Assembly: GCA_019694755.1 (NCBI GenBank)
Contig: JAIBBI010000041.1
Coordinates: forward strand, 1 to 36,466
Reading direction: 5' to 3'
Length of the DNA stretch: 36,466 nucleotides
Origin: Gemmataceae bacterium
GTDB lineage: Bacteria > Planctomycetota > Planctomycetia > Gemmatales > Gemmataceae
Shown: positions 30,301-31,708 of the stretch, in pieces
Layout of the letters: every line of letters starts with the position of its first letter
Numbering within the stretch: the stretch's first letter is position 1
The notes under the pieces: model-generated
Database searches by the model: none
The model's input: the letters and a program-made list of their open reading frames with translations, nothing else
Told to the model about the DNA's origin: nothing
Program-made: the position numbers and the translations under genes

Positions 30301-31541
30301 TCGCCGCGAAAGATGCGGCCGGAAACGGTCGTGGCGCCGCTGGCGTTGGGTATGTTGAACGTTATCCCGTTGAACGTGCCGACGCGGTCTTCGGGCCCGG
30401 GCTGCGAATCGCCACCGACGTAAACGATGTTCGGATTCGACGGGTCTGCCGCGATGGAGAAGCTGAAGAGGCTTTTTCCTGCGGGGTTCGTGCCAAAGAA
30501 CGTGGGCGTCAGTTCTCCGAGGTCCCGAATGCCGTCGCCGTTGGTGTCGGTCCAGACATCTTCCACGGTGCCCGGGTTGTCCATCTTGACCCAGGAAGCA
30601 CCCTGATTCGTACTGCGGTACACTTCGGGGACGAGGGGATTGGCGCCGACGACGCCAGCGTACAGGACGTTGTTCGTTCCACTTCGGTGCTGCGCCAGGC
30701 GAATGCGGAGACTCAGCGACGGCAGGGCCGTCGATCCGCCGCCGTTGATCGGCGCCCATGTCGTACCAAAGTCGGCGGATCGAAACACGCCTTTGCCCGC
30801 AACGCCGGCATAAAACACGCCAGCGGAGGCTGGATCGGCAATGAGGTCGGTGATGACGCTGGAAGTGCTTGCCGGATCGGGATCCAGGGCCGTGGTCATG
30901 CGCGAGAACGTCGCACCGCCGTCTGTGCTGACGGCCAGGTATTTCGGCGTCGCGACCAGGACTTCGCGGGTCACGTTGTCGGGCAGGGTCACGGGCAGCA
31001 CGGCCAGCAACGTCGTTCCGGTAATGACAGGGTCGTGCAACAACGTCCAATGCGAGCCGCCGTCGGTCGACTTCAATAGGCCGACTCCGCCTCCGCCGCG
31101 TTGATTTGAATCGGCGACGTTTCCGGTGCCCGCGTAGATCGTCTGAAACGTGTTGTCGCCGGCATCGATGGCAAGTGAACTGATCGAAAGCGACGCGAAG
31201 TCATCGGTTTTGGTTGTCCAAACAGGTCGGGCGATGGAAGCGTCGCTTGTCTTCCACACACCTCCATTGGTCGTGCCGATGTACACGACGTTGGCATTGT
31301 TCGGTACGACCGCGATGGCGGTCACCGCGCCGGAAGCGGGGTTGCTGACGGCAGGCGTTCCGGCAACCGTGATTCCTTCCACATTGCCGCTGCCGCTGAT
31401 CGGCCCGGGGCCCTTGGGTTGCCAGAACGCATGAATGGGTACGATGAGAGCCGGCAGCACTCGCGACTCCAACGGCTCGAGCACTAGGTGGTTGAATCCC
31501 CGGTCGAATCGCAATTGATTGCGGCCACGATGCTTGCGCAT
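6357..31541 (-). CDS. Giant modular exoprotein, 8394 residues, LEPR-XLL-like start and dockerin-like tail
   Basis: One unbroken 25,185-base frame begins at ATG 31541 with GGGAGG eight bases upstream and ends at TAA 6357. Order of domains (residues): LEPLESRVLPA motif about 20-32, related to the planctomycete LEPR-XLL motif; BNR/sortilin-like beta-propeller about 50-835 (repeats such as VYIGTTNGGVWKTSD); a short beta region to about 970; long repeats of unrecognised type about 971-2808 with EF-hand-like loops; RTX repeats about 2818-3798; a second propeller-like region about 3828-4226; five beta-helix supermodules about 4227-7781; a beta-sandwich (FPFYDSSVTSVSISSNGFLH) to about 7975; Ig-like and Calx-beta-like segments; and a dockerin-like tail about 8338-8394. 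There are few cysteines. There is no ordinary hydrophobic signal peptide at the N-terminus. It is probably secreted or on the cell surface, with calcium-stabilised adhesion or glycan binding as likely roles. No secretion genes lie nearby. Function is not known; the domain calls come from motif reading. Confidence 0.95.
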   Translation of the reverse strand: MRKHRGRNQLRFDRGFNHLVLEPLESRVLPALIVPIHAFWQPKGPGPISGSGNVEGITVAGTPAVSNPASGAVTAIAVVPNNANVVYIGTTNGGVWKTSDASIARPVWTTKTDDFASLSISSLAIDAGDNTFQTIYAGTGNVADSNQRGGGGVGLLKSTDGGSHWTLLHDPVITGTTLLAVLPVTLPDNVTREVLVATPKYLAVSTDGGATFSRMTTALDPDPASTSSVITDLIADPASAGVFYAGVAGKGVFRSADFGTTWAPINGGGSTALPSLSLRIRLAQHRSGTNNVLYAGVVGANPLVPEVYRSTNQGASWVKMDNPGTVEDVWTDTNGDGIRDLGELTPTFFGTNPAGKSLFSFSIAADPSNPNIVYVGGDSQPGPEDRVGTFNGITFNIPNASGATTVSGRIFRGDASKAAGTSPSLQWDTVTHAGASNSAPHSDSRVLTFANGQLLEGDGGGIYRLNNPDKTFIERSWTSLHGNLANTEFHSIAYDSANNTLLGGAFDVGAALQNPSGTVPYPLWNELAAGPGGTVCINNSKATQPVYYYSSQRLTNFRREVRNTSNQVTSKLDVALQVAMSSDTDPNALIDLRSSQGEDAYGRIPSLPVLETNATNNFAIVLATEQWALESWLGGDVVTPVKGGKIGRTTAMAYGAPGATFMIVAGAMNEDGQHGLYVRPDMSSELQKLSGYGGGRISKILIDQNDWHVLYVLSTDADNLPHVRRITITVTGSVPSIVSNEDITGNLHRYLKSASTLELTQGEDLGHVNHRVLLIGGDGGVFRNIDPQLSTDVSSSWDRFGRNLPAVHVTDLRYDKSDDLLYAATLGRGAWVVTNAKDSVALEFSIGVTCDDNVNNLVTISIDKANPRLTEITVKNLSTNEITTESFETSLAANLRVIGFEGDDTLVIDTTHGVPNINVKFTGGPGMDTLELVGPRDVFQADGTTGVVTLSRDGNIMIITPVTVENTKNKLIKGQAADLSTFRTALIELSDWSKRLGGGDLLGTRLPVIGGSLGAMLNGDKLAAASTDDTVEGPGILRRLFELSANPLIMEDVGGKIKTLDELRDRLDALDNIPGNVTFTQSTDLTVFDIQVKTTLDGTLSISVPDHNGVHIDGTAKAKADVVLHIKLGVDADGYFVDAEGNGDPEFTISNLTLTGDLNGTGRVGLIGSTFANGKLAWDAGTKVTVDLHEPGPDPVSMATDGKTRATEFDSSPLNKLAEAKVIHGTGAADVTFTAGVDAAPVQAGGTPPADLMGQASITLSYADARDPDSFTQSTSGATGGSLLNFLKGTASKIIAGINDLANFIPQLAQLDIFATQLGIVPGSVSDIINGKPTDSLPVPAANVVFVSPVSDGRFAVAFKGLNIQREGVVIGDTVKYKDASNAIQTGIVDGLGTDSITITGTAEPGTTPDFQFVRSGGLSHAVRAALGTLLDAKALDLDTMTLQDLIEFLSQITGVKPSDFGLQITGTGNSMDVRFKLKLDPQALTYSLPLNLSAGIPGLTLSAAGNVALSIDPLFSLSIGMMLNPSLPDDTSRFFIVNDASPEISFKVSAAIDDPVVAGNIGFLNVSLAENPAVPMNKGVSLTGNVGLNLIESASPTDGRITPSELRPANLLNAFQSSVDFSVKIDGLQITPSLGIGNTLPPLTLSLDPNDANPSFSGKFKSVSELAQLPNRIRFNGLAAYTDFANLSPEMIINAFIALVQKLDDISGVGVLKQPLPVINKSLGDVIKVGQSFLSTVPTPSSAQASGLQALVNYLSGLSGVSNVSATVNNGDVVVKLTYGRNFSEPLPFQFDLKNTLGTTLGSLVTVNGSGTVVLAGHADVDVVLGLRTGSNIDFADRIFLGTAGSNEIRITASANAGYDTNNNAKLDPNEGQPVDFNVSLAGLASVNVVKSRALIQAGLNVDLKDGGNSDGKLTFGEILSNISSANFGNLVGGSFTGTAQAVLPLRVGASTPDVNADPTLLQSNEAWVSIAGQLQNLTSPDTTADSAKPIHHKGAINQTGKTGVDDPLDVSEMSGTKFQIAAYNVDTLLNNLTTFNLDNLIAGLDRLLTVLQSAMNGRVFGVNLPLVGNKLQNAAQFLQQVRSSVIPQLQAGLTVSGVKTTLFSVLGPSPGLGILGDQNNDSKIDVNDVFIEANSADDARFRVKLAQSLQVVNTPINFDIGLPGLGLAVDPPATVAVQLGYTVNLGFGVNKNDGFYFDTSPTNDMTATAKVTIPGFNANGKLGFLRIIANDNPTTPTVFDANFTVQLTDPSNTGKLTINQLNDGNLDFSKIISAKFNANAAVRLALTADLGIANFPQIKSNFNLDWNFANVDTAAGKTDFGGAPHISFTNPQLNLGQYLNKFVRPIINTFNDIISPIRPVLEFLRQPIPGLSDIPDDVLQATGLGSPTPGNPGDLQVTVLDLAQKFGYLEGSFGAFLRTLDKIDQLVVDFNNNPAVNPAPNNVWLNLGSGLDLGTFDIRSATSLSSFNLNTKDADILGSIESQIAGLAGSNPGLASFASSFTSSFLKDQPGSAGISKQPPVFSFPILNKPSSALGLLMGKDVPLFFFNPPPLDFSYHVDKFFYLLGPLGVRLAGGVKARAHFAFGFDTRGFRDFLADTSHPEYVFTHGFYISDTDNPDGSGPKVPQLSFTADVIAGGGLDAFVVSATVNGGLEATVSASINDTTPADNKVYVDQIPFENTPFDRLECIFNLSGKVTASLFAQVTIGHWPLKKTFKFPLVGGTIFDFDYTCPPTPPVLAHVDGAGTLVLHSGKNAALRLHGDLDGNKGESFDVHHVSDDGGGNFTVTVSALGVQQKYTGVRGVIAFGDGGNDVFDLAGLKVPVTIDGGDDHDTLVGGDIAGMFIGGTGNDFIQSGAGNDTILCGDGNDTVSAGGGNDTIDAGAGNDDVSAGGGNDTVTSGSGIDVVDGGDGADSLTGTGTRATLIGGTGNDTIAGNAGFNIIDGDDGNDVITAVAGGPSEITGGAGNDNITVGAGNCQISGNDGNDTITAGAGNNLVHCDDGNDQVLCGNGTNVIYGGPGSDLIQAGAGGNRVYGEDGADTITIGDGVDTIFGGAGNDVITVNGGNDIVDGGTGNDSVLGGTGDDSLTGGLGNDTITGGVGLDLIIAGTFIGGGGASTDANLIFGDIGTSDNTATPANDADTIYGDVGNDTIHAGDGNDLVFGLAGSDSITGGYGADTIHGGSSTIGGGSASDANTIFGDVTPTEVTVTPAVDKDLIFGDIGADTIHSGDGDDTVNALGGNDTVTTIQGNDSVDAGTGNDSVDAGIGNDTIIGGTGSDTIFGGYGLDVIFSGLTGSGGGSAADANLIFGDVSATEITATPAVDADIIFGDIGADTIFAGDGSDLVNSLAGNDTIQGNHGDDTITGDLGNDSIQGNDGIDTIDGGDGNDTISGGTQNDILFGGIGNDNITGDAGDDLIDSGAGNDIVDGNDGFDVLVQSADVNVALTDTNLTGLGSDTYAGIELIRLTGGASANSFDVSTYRGTAVIDGAGGTDTLVAITDSDFTLADWTLRRGSGGSLSLNSIENASLMGGVLDNRFDVSAWTGTGNLAGGGGIDTVIASIPGNATLSDKSLSRTGAGSFVLSGILRVTLTGSDAANLIDATTFTGQASIAGGAGNDTIQGGSGNDILDGGAGADQVFGNGGNDQIRSGIGVGDVLDGGAGNDIITGSDDGADNITGGLGDDRILGMAGNDVISGGAGSDTIDGGAGDDTISGDAGGDFIIGGANNDLLFGQNATATGEDNAVDYIYGDFGTNGNEANSGGDQLFGQGGNDLLFGEGADDLINAGGGTSNIVDFSSGEGPNPNDFVPPTLTPPPTLLPTPPSNLAASSLPIGLDERGRWTDLAGSTGINGVSGDVGQSLEPSIVADATSQYLAWADNRSGNFEIYVARHVGGAWVELAGSASDGGVSNTSGGASRRPSITQASDGQPVVAWTEANDILAAKFDPTANGGAGGWISLGNISGTGLADNVVLMNTTTGLVAAWLDQSSGVRNVFVKRFNGTTWVALAPGSASGTGVSGAVSGVLDLSAATDGAKVAVAWTQQVSATRQLYLAEFSGSTFSQLGSSATGTGVSSAVGDKQHPALAYHAGTLFAAWQNANGAAHEIYAAQFNGTAWVPAGTGATSNGGVSNTNGLATQPRLSAGGGKLFLAWSDDRTAAKTGNTTELYARTWSGTAFIEEVRGDASFRGVSKNAVAATTPALTIDPSGRPFVAWTDIAAGSPEVRVRGNFFTPAGTYYVNDNSVVGDSFSTAIGSAANDGKSAGSPMLSVQAVLDAYTLVPGDVILVDAGSYSGTITVGAGDNGFLLLGSPNHPDVISGALSISGSSSISIERLTLNAGVTLTNSAEVTLTGNTIVGAVTISGGSGAQLVGNLITGSVTLAGSTSGVGVVGNIITGGGVVISGAATAITVAGNVVRGATKGIDITAVSSGVIALNDVQATGTALNIAAAFSGTLSGNELSGAAIGVAYAAPAPLANNRIHDNTTGVVATVAGSLNGLGFVAGSVPNHVFRNVTGVQLTGQMQNQRVFNNTTGVSGSGILGGTDIALANIIEANTTGVSFNGPVQYNRIVRGNTGVISVSNQLISHNIFDNVTATSLSVTGKSRVQVIGNTFYSLAGSHIVATGGTSDLEVRDNLLWTETGYDLNIGDDSQSGFFSDFNTLYSTGTGKLVRWGIDFNDILDWQVETNRFDLHSMGRTVVNPTLAEPRFVDKDRGDFHVFDVVAGQRITSPSIDTGDARTDLAFPTPPPSNLLGNPGFESGFSGWTTSPGATTGTSGPSPFEGAKYFIGGTSAVAFGEQTIDLVAAGYSTGQLDSQNLVIVYGGRLRSAAESLNDASTIYLIFQDGGGATIATVSSSSTNPESRWDLIGDRATIPVGTRRVKYRYESVLRSTPNNDGHLDAGFLYVQSETVGLNQGALGNTPDENTVGQSPHIALRSPDLYADVNRDVAQTIRWETFGNAANSLVKIDLYQDTPDGPGFMLNISPGALDTGSFLWTPASLGVNFGTYGLRVQVSLLNNATVLDRSQEPFTVFESGHSFFVNDGSTANDQFTSAVGSNRNTGRTAFAPKPTLNSLILAYSLGAGDTLFVDTGAYFTINPTVISGTVGIGDDEGFTLTGPTLPGKTASINFANSVVPGPVLDLNGADLMTVQNLTLNGGQYGLYAHNQSTQLLAKGLTSNAHQLDGIRIEGNSTGGALENITAIGNKRFGIFVGNTIDHITGGTVSLNQSDGLNLVQPGGVRIENVTISSNLGSGIVITNSVAGVAVVGVADLSLGKGNIITGNSGHGVFATGGGTGSVSITGNTFSGHVGFMKAGIAGNGNVFVTCNVLFDNYDGVIGNVAGFVANNRVFHNSNSGISITSSADVTGNVVYSNSVGINAFTNTIKNNLIYANTSHGVVATQSAVKFINNTIFQSVADGIKVNDNLSGIVLRNNIIWSTGGFGIEVPSTSQTGFASDFNLLFTSGTGQVGKWQGAARASLAAWQSATSGDGNSIAQDPLFVDMDGADNVPGYFGNADFGADDNFHVQSKFGSVRNAASAPILSGLTGLPIFPAATSVNDANQSPAIDRGSPADAFANEPAPAGGFINLGWDGNTALTSLSPAQYVLVTRPDGGETAIASQSFTIRWRSQDVNSTVNIVLLQGGNPTPVLTIASGVANSGTFNWSVPGNQAPATDYTIRITRADLPGSPDVSNAAFSIAAATNVFYVNDGTVQAGDWTTAPGNDANDGLTPATPKASIAALLAAYDLGPGDVVRVDAGTYLLTASIKVLSDDSGATVVGFNDTAFPARQALIDRGNKATGSFGFDLQNADSLTLDNLHITGANIGINLGISADSDFVVISNCEVFGNSLQGINVESTNDSATIIGNFVHDHDFGNSSNAGIRVVAGGANIVNNIAFNDFVGILVSAPTGTITGNTASKNLRGFDLTGTATPGLTISGNTAANNISIGMFVGNNGAVTGNTIFGTKSVSFPLSANGLQMSGNVGTAIIVSGNTIFDNDNGAFVGGGSLQNNRIVHNTRFGINSSGNTLISGNTIYSNSIGISGNSLATYRNNLIYANSAQGVSLQGGSGGLFDGNTVYQLTGNALSLTSSVANIIVRNNILATGSGFTESVSADSQVGYIADYNDRIATGTAQLMQWGSRLLNTRADLFLELGIDGHGLTVDPLFIDIDGPDNVLGYGVSDSGLDDNFGILSGSLTIDAGHPASAFSLEPVPNGGRINIGHTGNTIQAAASPAQLVQVLSPNGLENLTAGQTVTLNWRNVGLPTTSSAVQDVIGLDTPLAYYRLGEASGTVAVDASGNGLNATYVGGPTLGVVGSPVGGANTAATLAAGKFVQLPTGFSDFSQGFTFAVWAFPTSVASNSHLVELNSNTGNADRITLKRVGTSNDLQFTVSRSFTVVATVTATNVLELNNWQHLAVTMDAAGNVKLFKNGQIVATGSGQTPNVVARTSNFLGRSNSLGSGDADFVGRLDEAAFFSYAVADDRIAAQFASVDLGTAKLELLQNDSPVLTIAAAATNSSRFNLVVPNLPGSGYRLRVTANIPSAPADVSDDVFAIQSTGHDYFVNDNSTLGDVFTTAVGSNSNSGRSPDAPMASLAALLQSYGAVLTASDVIHVDTGTYNIGANIVLGANLSGIRIEGPANGAGAIFDRGSISTGANVFTFAGGDDITIDRLTLRNNSIAILAPANADSDRLTISNCDITGQLIGIDIESGNSNATIRGNKIHDVNHGINGNAGIVINALGVTIAGNTLTNDLQGIQGSGASGTISNNVVIRNNIGINLFTVASAGLVVNNNSVSASQQFGLNVQGNVTVTANQVYSNRSGTIFVATGIQLTSGAVASDNVIADNDNGLSLNGSVTATSNRVVRNTGFGIGTLSGGGIVTNNTIYGNSVGITGSPGTIRGNLVYGNTTNGVALQSTNTTVVDGNTIYQLTGDALKVDGNSANVTVRNNIFTVRGGFALNIDNASQGGFNGDYNFYDIGGTGNFAKWGPVTFSSREELFFKLGVDGHGRTGDPQYVNVAGADGAFGFSTATSGPAVFMDEGDAGYTQSGPWTTVATAGFQGDFRKVAVGNQDSVATFTFSGLTPGNYYNVAATWPTGVGSFGTSNMIVRTGNAPDLSINVNQNSAPVGFIDNGATWQPLGTFRADATTLSVTVTGVFTNVIADAMRLQPIVGDAGLDDLFGVQPASTTIDAGDPASALANELTPNGGRVNQGHTGNTVAATSSVAQFVQVTAPNGLEKLTVGSSFSITWRESASGGTVKIELLQDGVPIQTVANAAPNSGSFNWTVPNLVGGNYRVRVTSNLVSSVFDSSESAFQIVPAGRDYFVNDSSSVGDVFTTAVGNDANSGKSPDQPMASLAAVLQAYDLNAGDIIHVDVGNYTLFRNLVITTDDSGVIIDGPSVGVAKLDRGFINTNFSGTRTFAIELLGADDVTLRHLTITGANEGISTAINVHSDRITIANCDIFGHGTIGVNFPFGNDDLHLVNSQVHNNQTGNTGTNVLVYGARGLVSGNTIFSAQAGIDANAINGISFADRIVITGNIVRDNVAQGIVAANHVLVSDNTVFGQSSASAFGITAQSPAIVQNNIVHHNNTGISHGGQVVGNRVYANTVGIRSTASTAVVQNNKVYSNQVGISLFSSASIPVFSNIIYSNSNRGILVDASSTNARIGQNTIFQPVGDAIRVQGFSTGVKVRGNILFVQAGNVLSVASDSTVGLVNASNLTTDPLFVDPDGADNVLGFRPADNFDGGSDDNFYVAKNSPAIDAGDSWNGPRADNLGFTSADDAGTVNTGQNDYFVGTPLIPSVFAGGPLPGTSLNFGSDDGQIVVNLPFSFPFYDSSVTSVSISSNGFLHLGSGGFTNLGDNSLAGFLANRRMAPLWDDLTTVGVGKGIFVDSSIPNRYMIRWAATNKANNTDVNIAVTLFNTGAFQFDYGPGNTGLTPTVGASFGDSLTGVSTLAPGYDGATSLTNAPSLSFQLMPGVVDIGALEFRGSSLDATPPRVTAVTPTIVINGIASQIRITFSEQPNPIDAAAPAVYELRDPGPNNMFGDGDDVLFTLTPRYTLGTSFVLLDIGTGVDLSRVYQLRVSGNTNTAIHDLAGLRLDGDGDGNQGPDFVQIGQLGLPGVTVTPVLLTLSEGGSSAAVSVVLKAQPTDDVVIVPNPDAFVTANGATLTFTPANWNVPQLLQIFAVDDTFFAGTHNGVMSFSAGSADVRYQGIAVPAVTATITDNDTPPLVEVVQVNDGSAHRSFLRSLQVKFDRQVTVDPGAFDLVQNSSGQSVGVTFSTSVVGNKTVATLTFSGAQVDATGSLVDGRYNLNVFGSKVHDLFGVDLDGDADGTLGGNYVLIGNPGTNKLFRLFGDADGSGQVTSSDLLAFRLAFLGANPVFDFNGNGTVDSSDFLQFRLRFLQAV
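6360..6890 (-). other. C-terminal cassette of the giant protein: Ig-like segment plus dockerin-like pair of Ca loops
   Basis: The last roughly 175 residues include a segment starting VEVVQVNDGSAHRSF, a 'DGRYNL...GNPGTNKLFRLF' linker and two calcium loops, DADGSGQVTSSDL and DFNGNGTVDSSDF, ending FRLRFLQAV. This cassette is repeated, with high protein identity, at the end of the partial gene at 1-321. Dockerin-type loops bind calcium; a role in export or attachment is inferred. Confidence 0.8.
10066..10486 (-). other. Golvesin-like domain nested in beta-helix supermodule 4
   Basis: About 140 residues beginning GPAVFMDEGDAGYTQSGPW and ending ADAMRLQPIVG resemble the golvesin/xanthan-lyase type beta-sandwich (features 'GDFRKVAVG', 'TFSGLTPGNYYNVAATWP', 'IADAMRL'). 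They sit between 'DGAFGFSTAT' and 'DAGLDDLFGV', a place where supermodule 3 reads straight through ('DNVLGYGVSDSGLDDNFGI'). The domain was therefore inserted inside an otherwise conserved block. Confidence 0.7.
12100..12785 (-). other. LamG-like domain nested inside a Kre9-like domain of supermodule 3
   Basis: Roughly 225 residues from 'DTPLAYYRLGEASGTVAVD' to 'FFSYAVADDRIAAQF' form a typical LamG/concanavalin-like domain (YYRLGE start, 'NWQHLAVTMD', 'GRLDEAAFF'). The flanks 'QTVTLNWRNVG' and 'GTAKLELLQNDSP' are the two halves of one Kre9-like domain, as shown by the uninterrupted copy in supermodule 4 ('SITWRESASGGTVKIELLQDG'). Confidence 0.8.
16815..17310 (-). other. Carbohydrate-binding-module-like domain in supermodule 1
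   Basis: About 160 residues start LLGNPGFESGFSGWTTS and include 'YVQSETVGLNQG' near their end. The 'NxGFExGxxGW' opening is the usual start of galactose-binding-like/CBM beta-sandwiches. It lies between the beta-helix and the Kre9-like domain of the first supermodule. Ligand binding is inferred from the fold only. Confidence 0.55.
18865..20060 (-). repeat. Second propeller-like region of the giant protein
   Basis: About 400 residues carry repeated units of the type 'P(S/A)xxxxxGxxxxAWxDxxxGxxxIYxxxFxGxxWxxLGxxxxGxGVS' (for example QYLAWADNRSGNFEIYVARH, PVVAWTEANDILAAKF, VAVAWTQQVSATRQLYLAEF, LFLAWSDDRTAAKTGNTTEL). At least six are visible. The pattern fits sialidase/BNR-like propeller blades. 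A proline- and leucine-rich linker (PPTLTPPPTLLPTPPS) separates it from the RTX region. Confidence 0.7.
20150..23090 (-). repeat. RTX-type calcium-binding nonapeptide repeat region
   Basis: About 980 residues are filled with dozens of GGxGxDxΦx nonapeptides (for example GGTGNDFIQSGAGNDTILCG), which form calcium-bound parallel beta-rolls in RTX proteins. Two breaks with non-RTX 'ANLFDV'-like beta segments occur around 20700-21250. Within 21540-22210 a higher-order unit carrying 'DANLIFGD' and 'TPAxDxDxIFGD' is present three times. RTX regions usually fold after export, when calcium is available. Type I secretion is common for such proteins, but the C-terminal part here is not a standard RTX export signal. 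Confidence 0.95.
23400..28630 (-). repeat. Central long repeats of unrecognised type with EF-hand-like loops
   Basis: Residues about 971-2808 do not match a domain I know. At least three related units are visible. Each has a beta-rich stretch, an EF-hand-like loop (SPTDGRITPSEL about residue 1600; NSDGKLTFGEIL about 1912; SNTGKLTINQL about 2255), a further beta stretch and then an amphipathic helical stretch with a proline motif (LPVINKSLGDVI about 1717; LPLVGNKLQNAA about 2068; IPGLSDIPDDVL about 2372). A diverged unit may lie earlier, with LPVIGGSLGAML near 1008 and DAEGNGD near 1150. Other acidic loops (DTNNNAKLDPNEG, DQNNDSKIDVND) suggest more calcium sites. Confidence 0.65.
29045..31392 (-). 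repeat. N-terminal BNR/sortilin-like beta-propeller region of the giant protein
   Basis: Residues about 50-835 show repeated blades with 'VxYxGTxxGGVWKTxDxG' and 'SxDGGxxW' signatures: VYIGTTNGGVWKTSD, IYAGTGNVADSNQ, LLKSTDGGSHWTLL, VFRSADFGTTWAPI, VYRSTNQGASWVKM and, at the end, LLYAATLGRGAWVV. This is the pattern of WD40/YVTN/BNR-like exo-sialidase and Vps10-type propellers. It is more likely a protein- or glycan-binding platform than an enzyme, as no catalytic set is visible. Confidence 0.8.
31445..31490 (-). other. LEPR-XLL-like N-terminal motif of the giant protein
   Basis: Residues about 18-33 read HLVLEPLESRVLPAL after a basic, non-hydrophobic start (MRKHRGRNQLRFDRG). Planctomycete giant exoproteins often carry a short N-terminal motif called LEPR-XLL at this place; here LEP-LESR-VL is a close variant. 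Its role in targeting is not settled. Confidence 0.65.
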
Positions 31542-31708
31542 GATTCATGCCTCCCGGTGCGCGAATGCGCGTTCGATTCATCCGCGAAAGGCGAAGATGT
31601 GTGCCCCGGCTCGAAATGCGTCGGCGACTGCGGATTCAATGTGCCGCCACTTACAGTGCGACAAATGATGTAGAAACCCGTAACGAACTTAAGGAATGAG
31701 TTATCCGT
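31542..31708. other. Intergenic region between kinase stop and giant gene start
   Basis: These 167 bases must hold the ribosome site of the giant gene (GGGAGG at 31550-31555, eight bases before the ATG). No convincing -35/-10 pair or strong hairpin is visible, so it is unclear whether the giant gene has its own promoter or is read through from the sigma-kinase pair. Confidence 0.6.

Noticed and set aside
31542-31708. A promoter for the giant gene
   Set aside because: Some weak -10-like stretches are present, but no pair with acceptable spacing stands out, so none is annotated.
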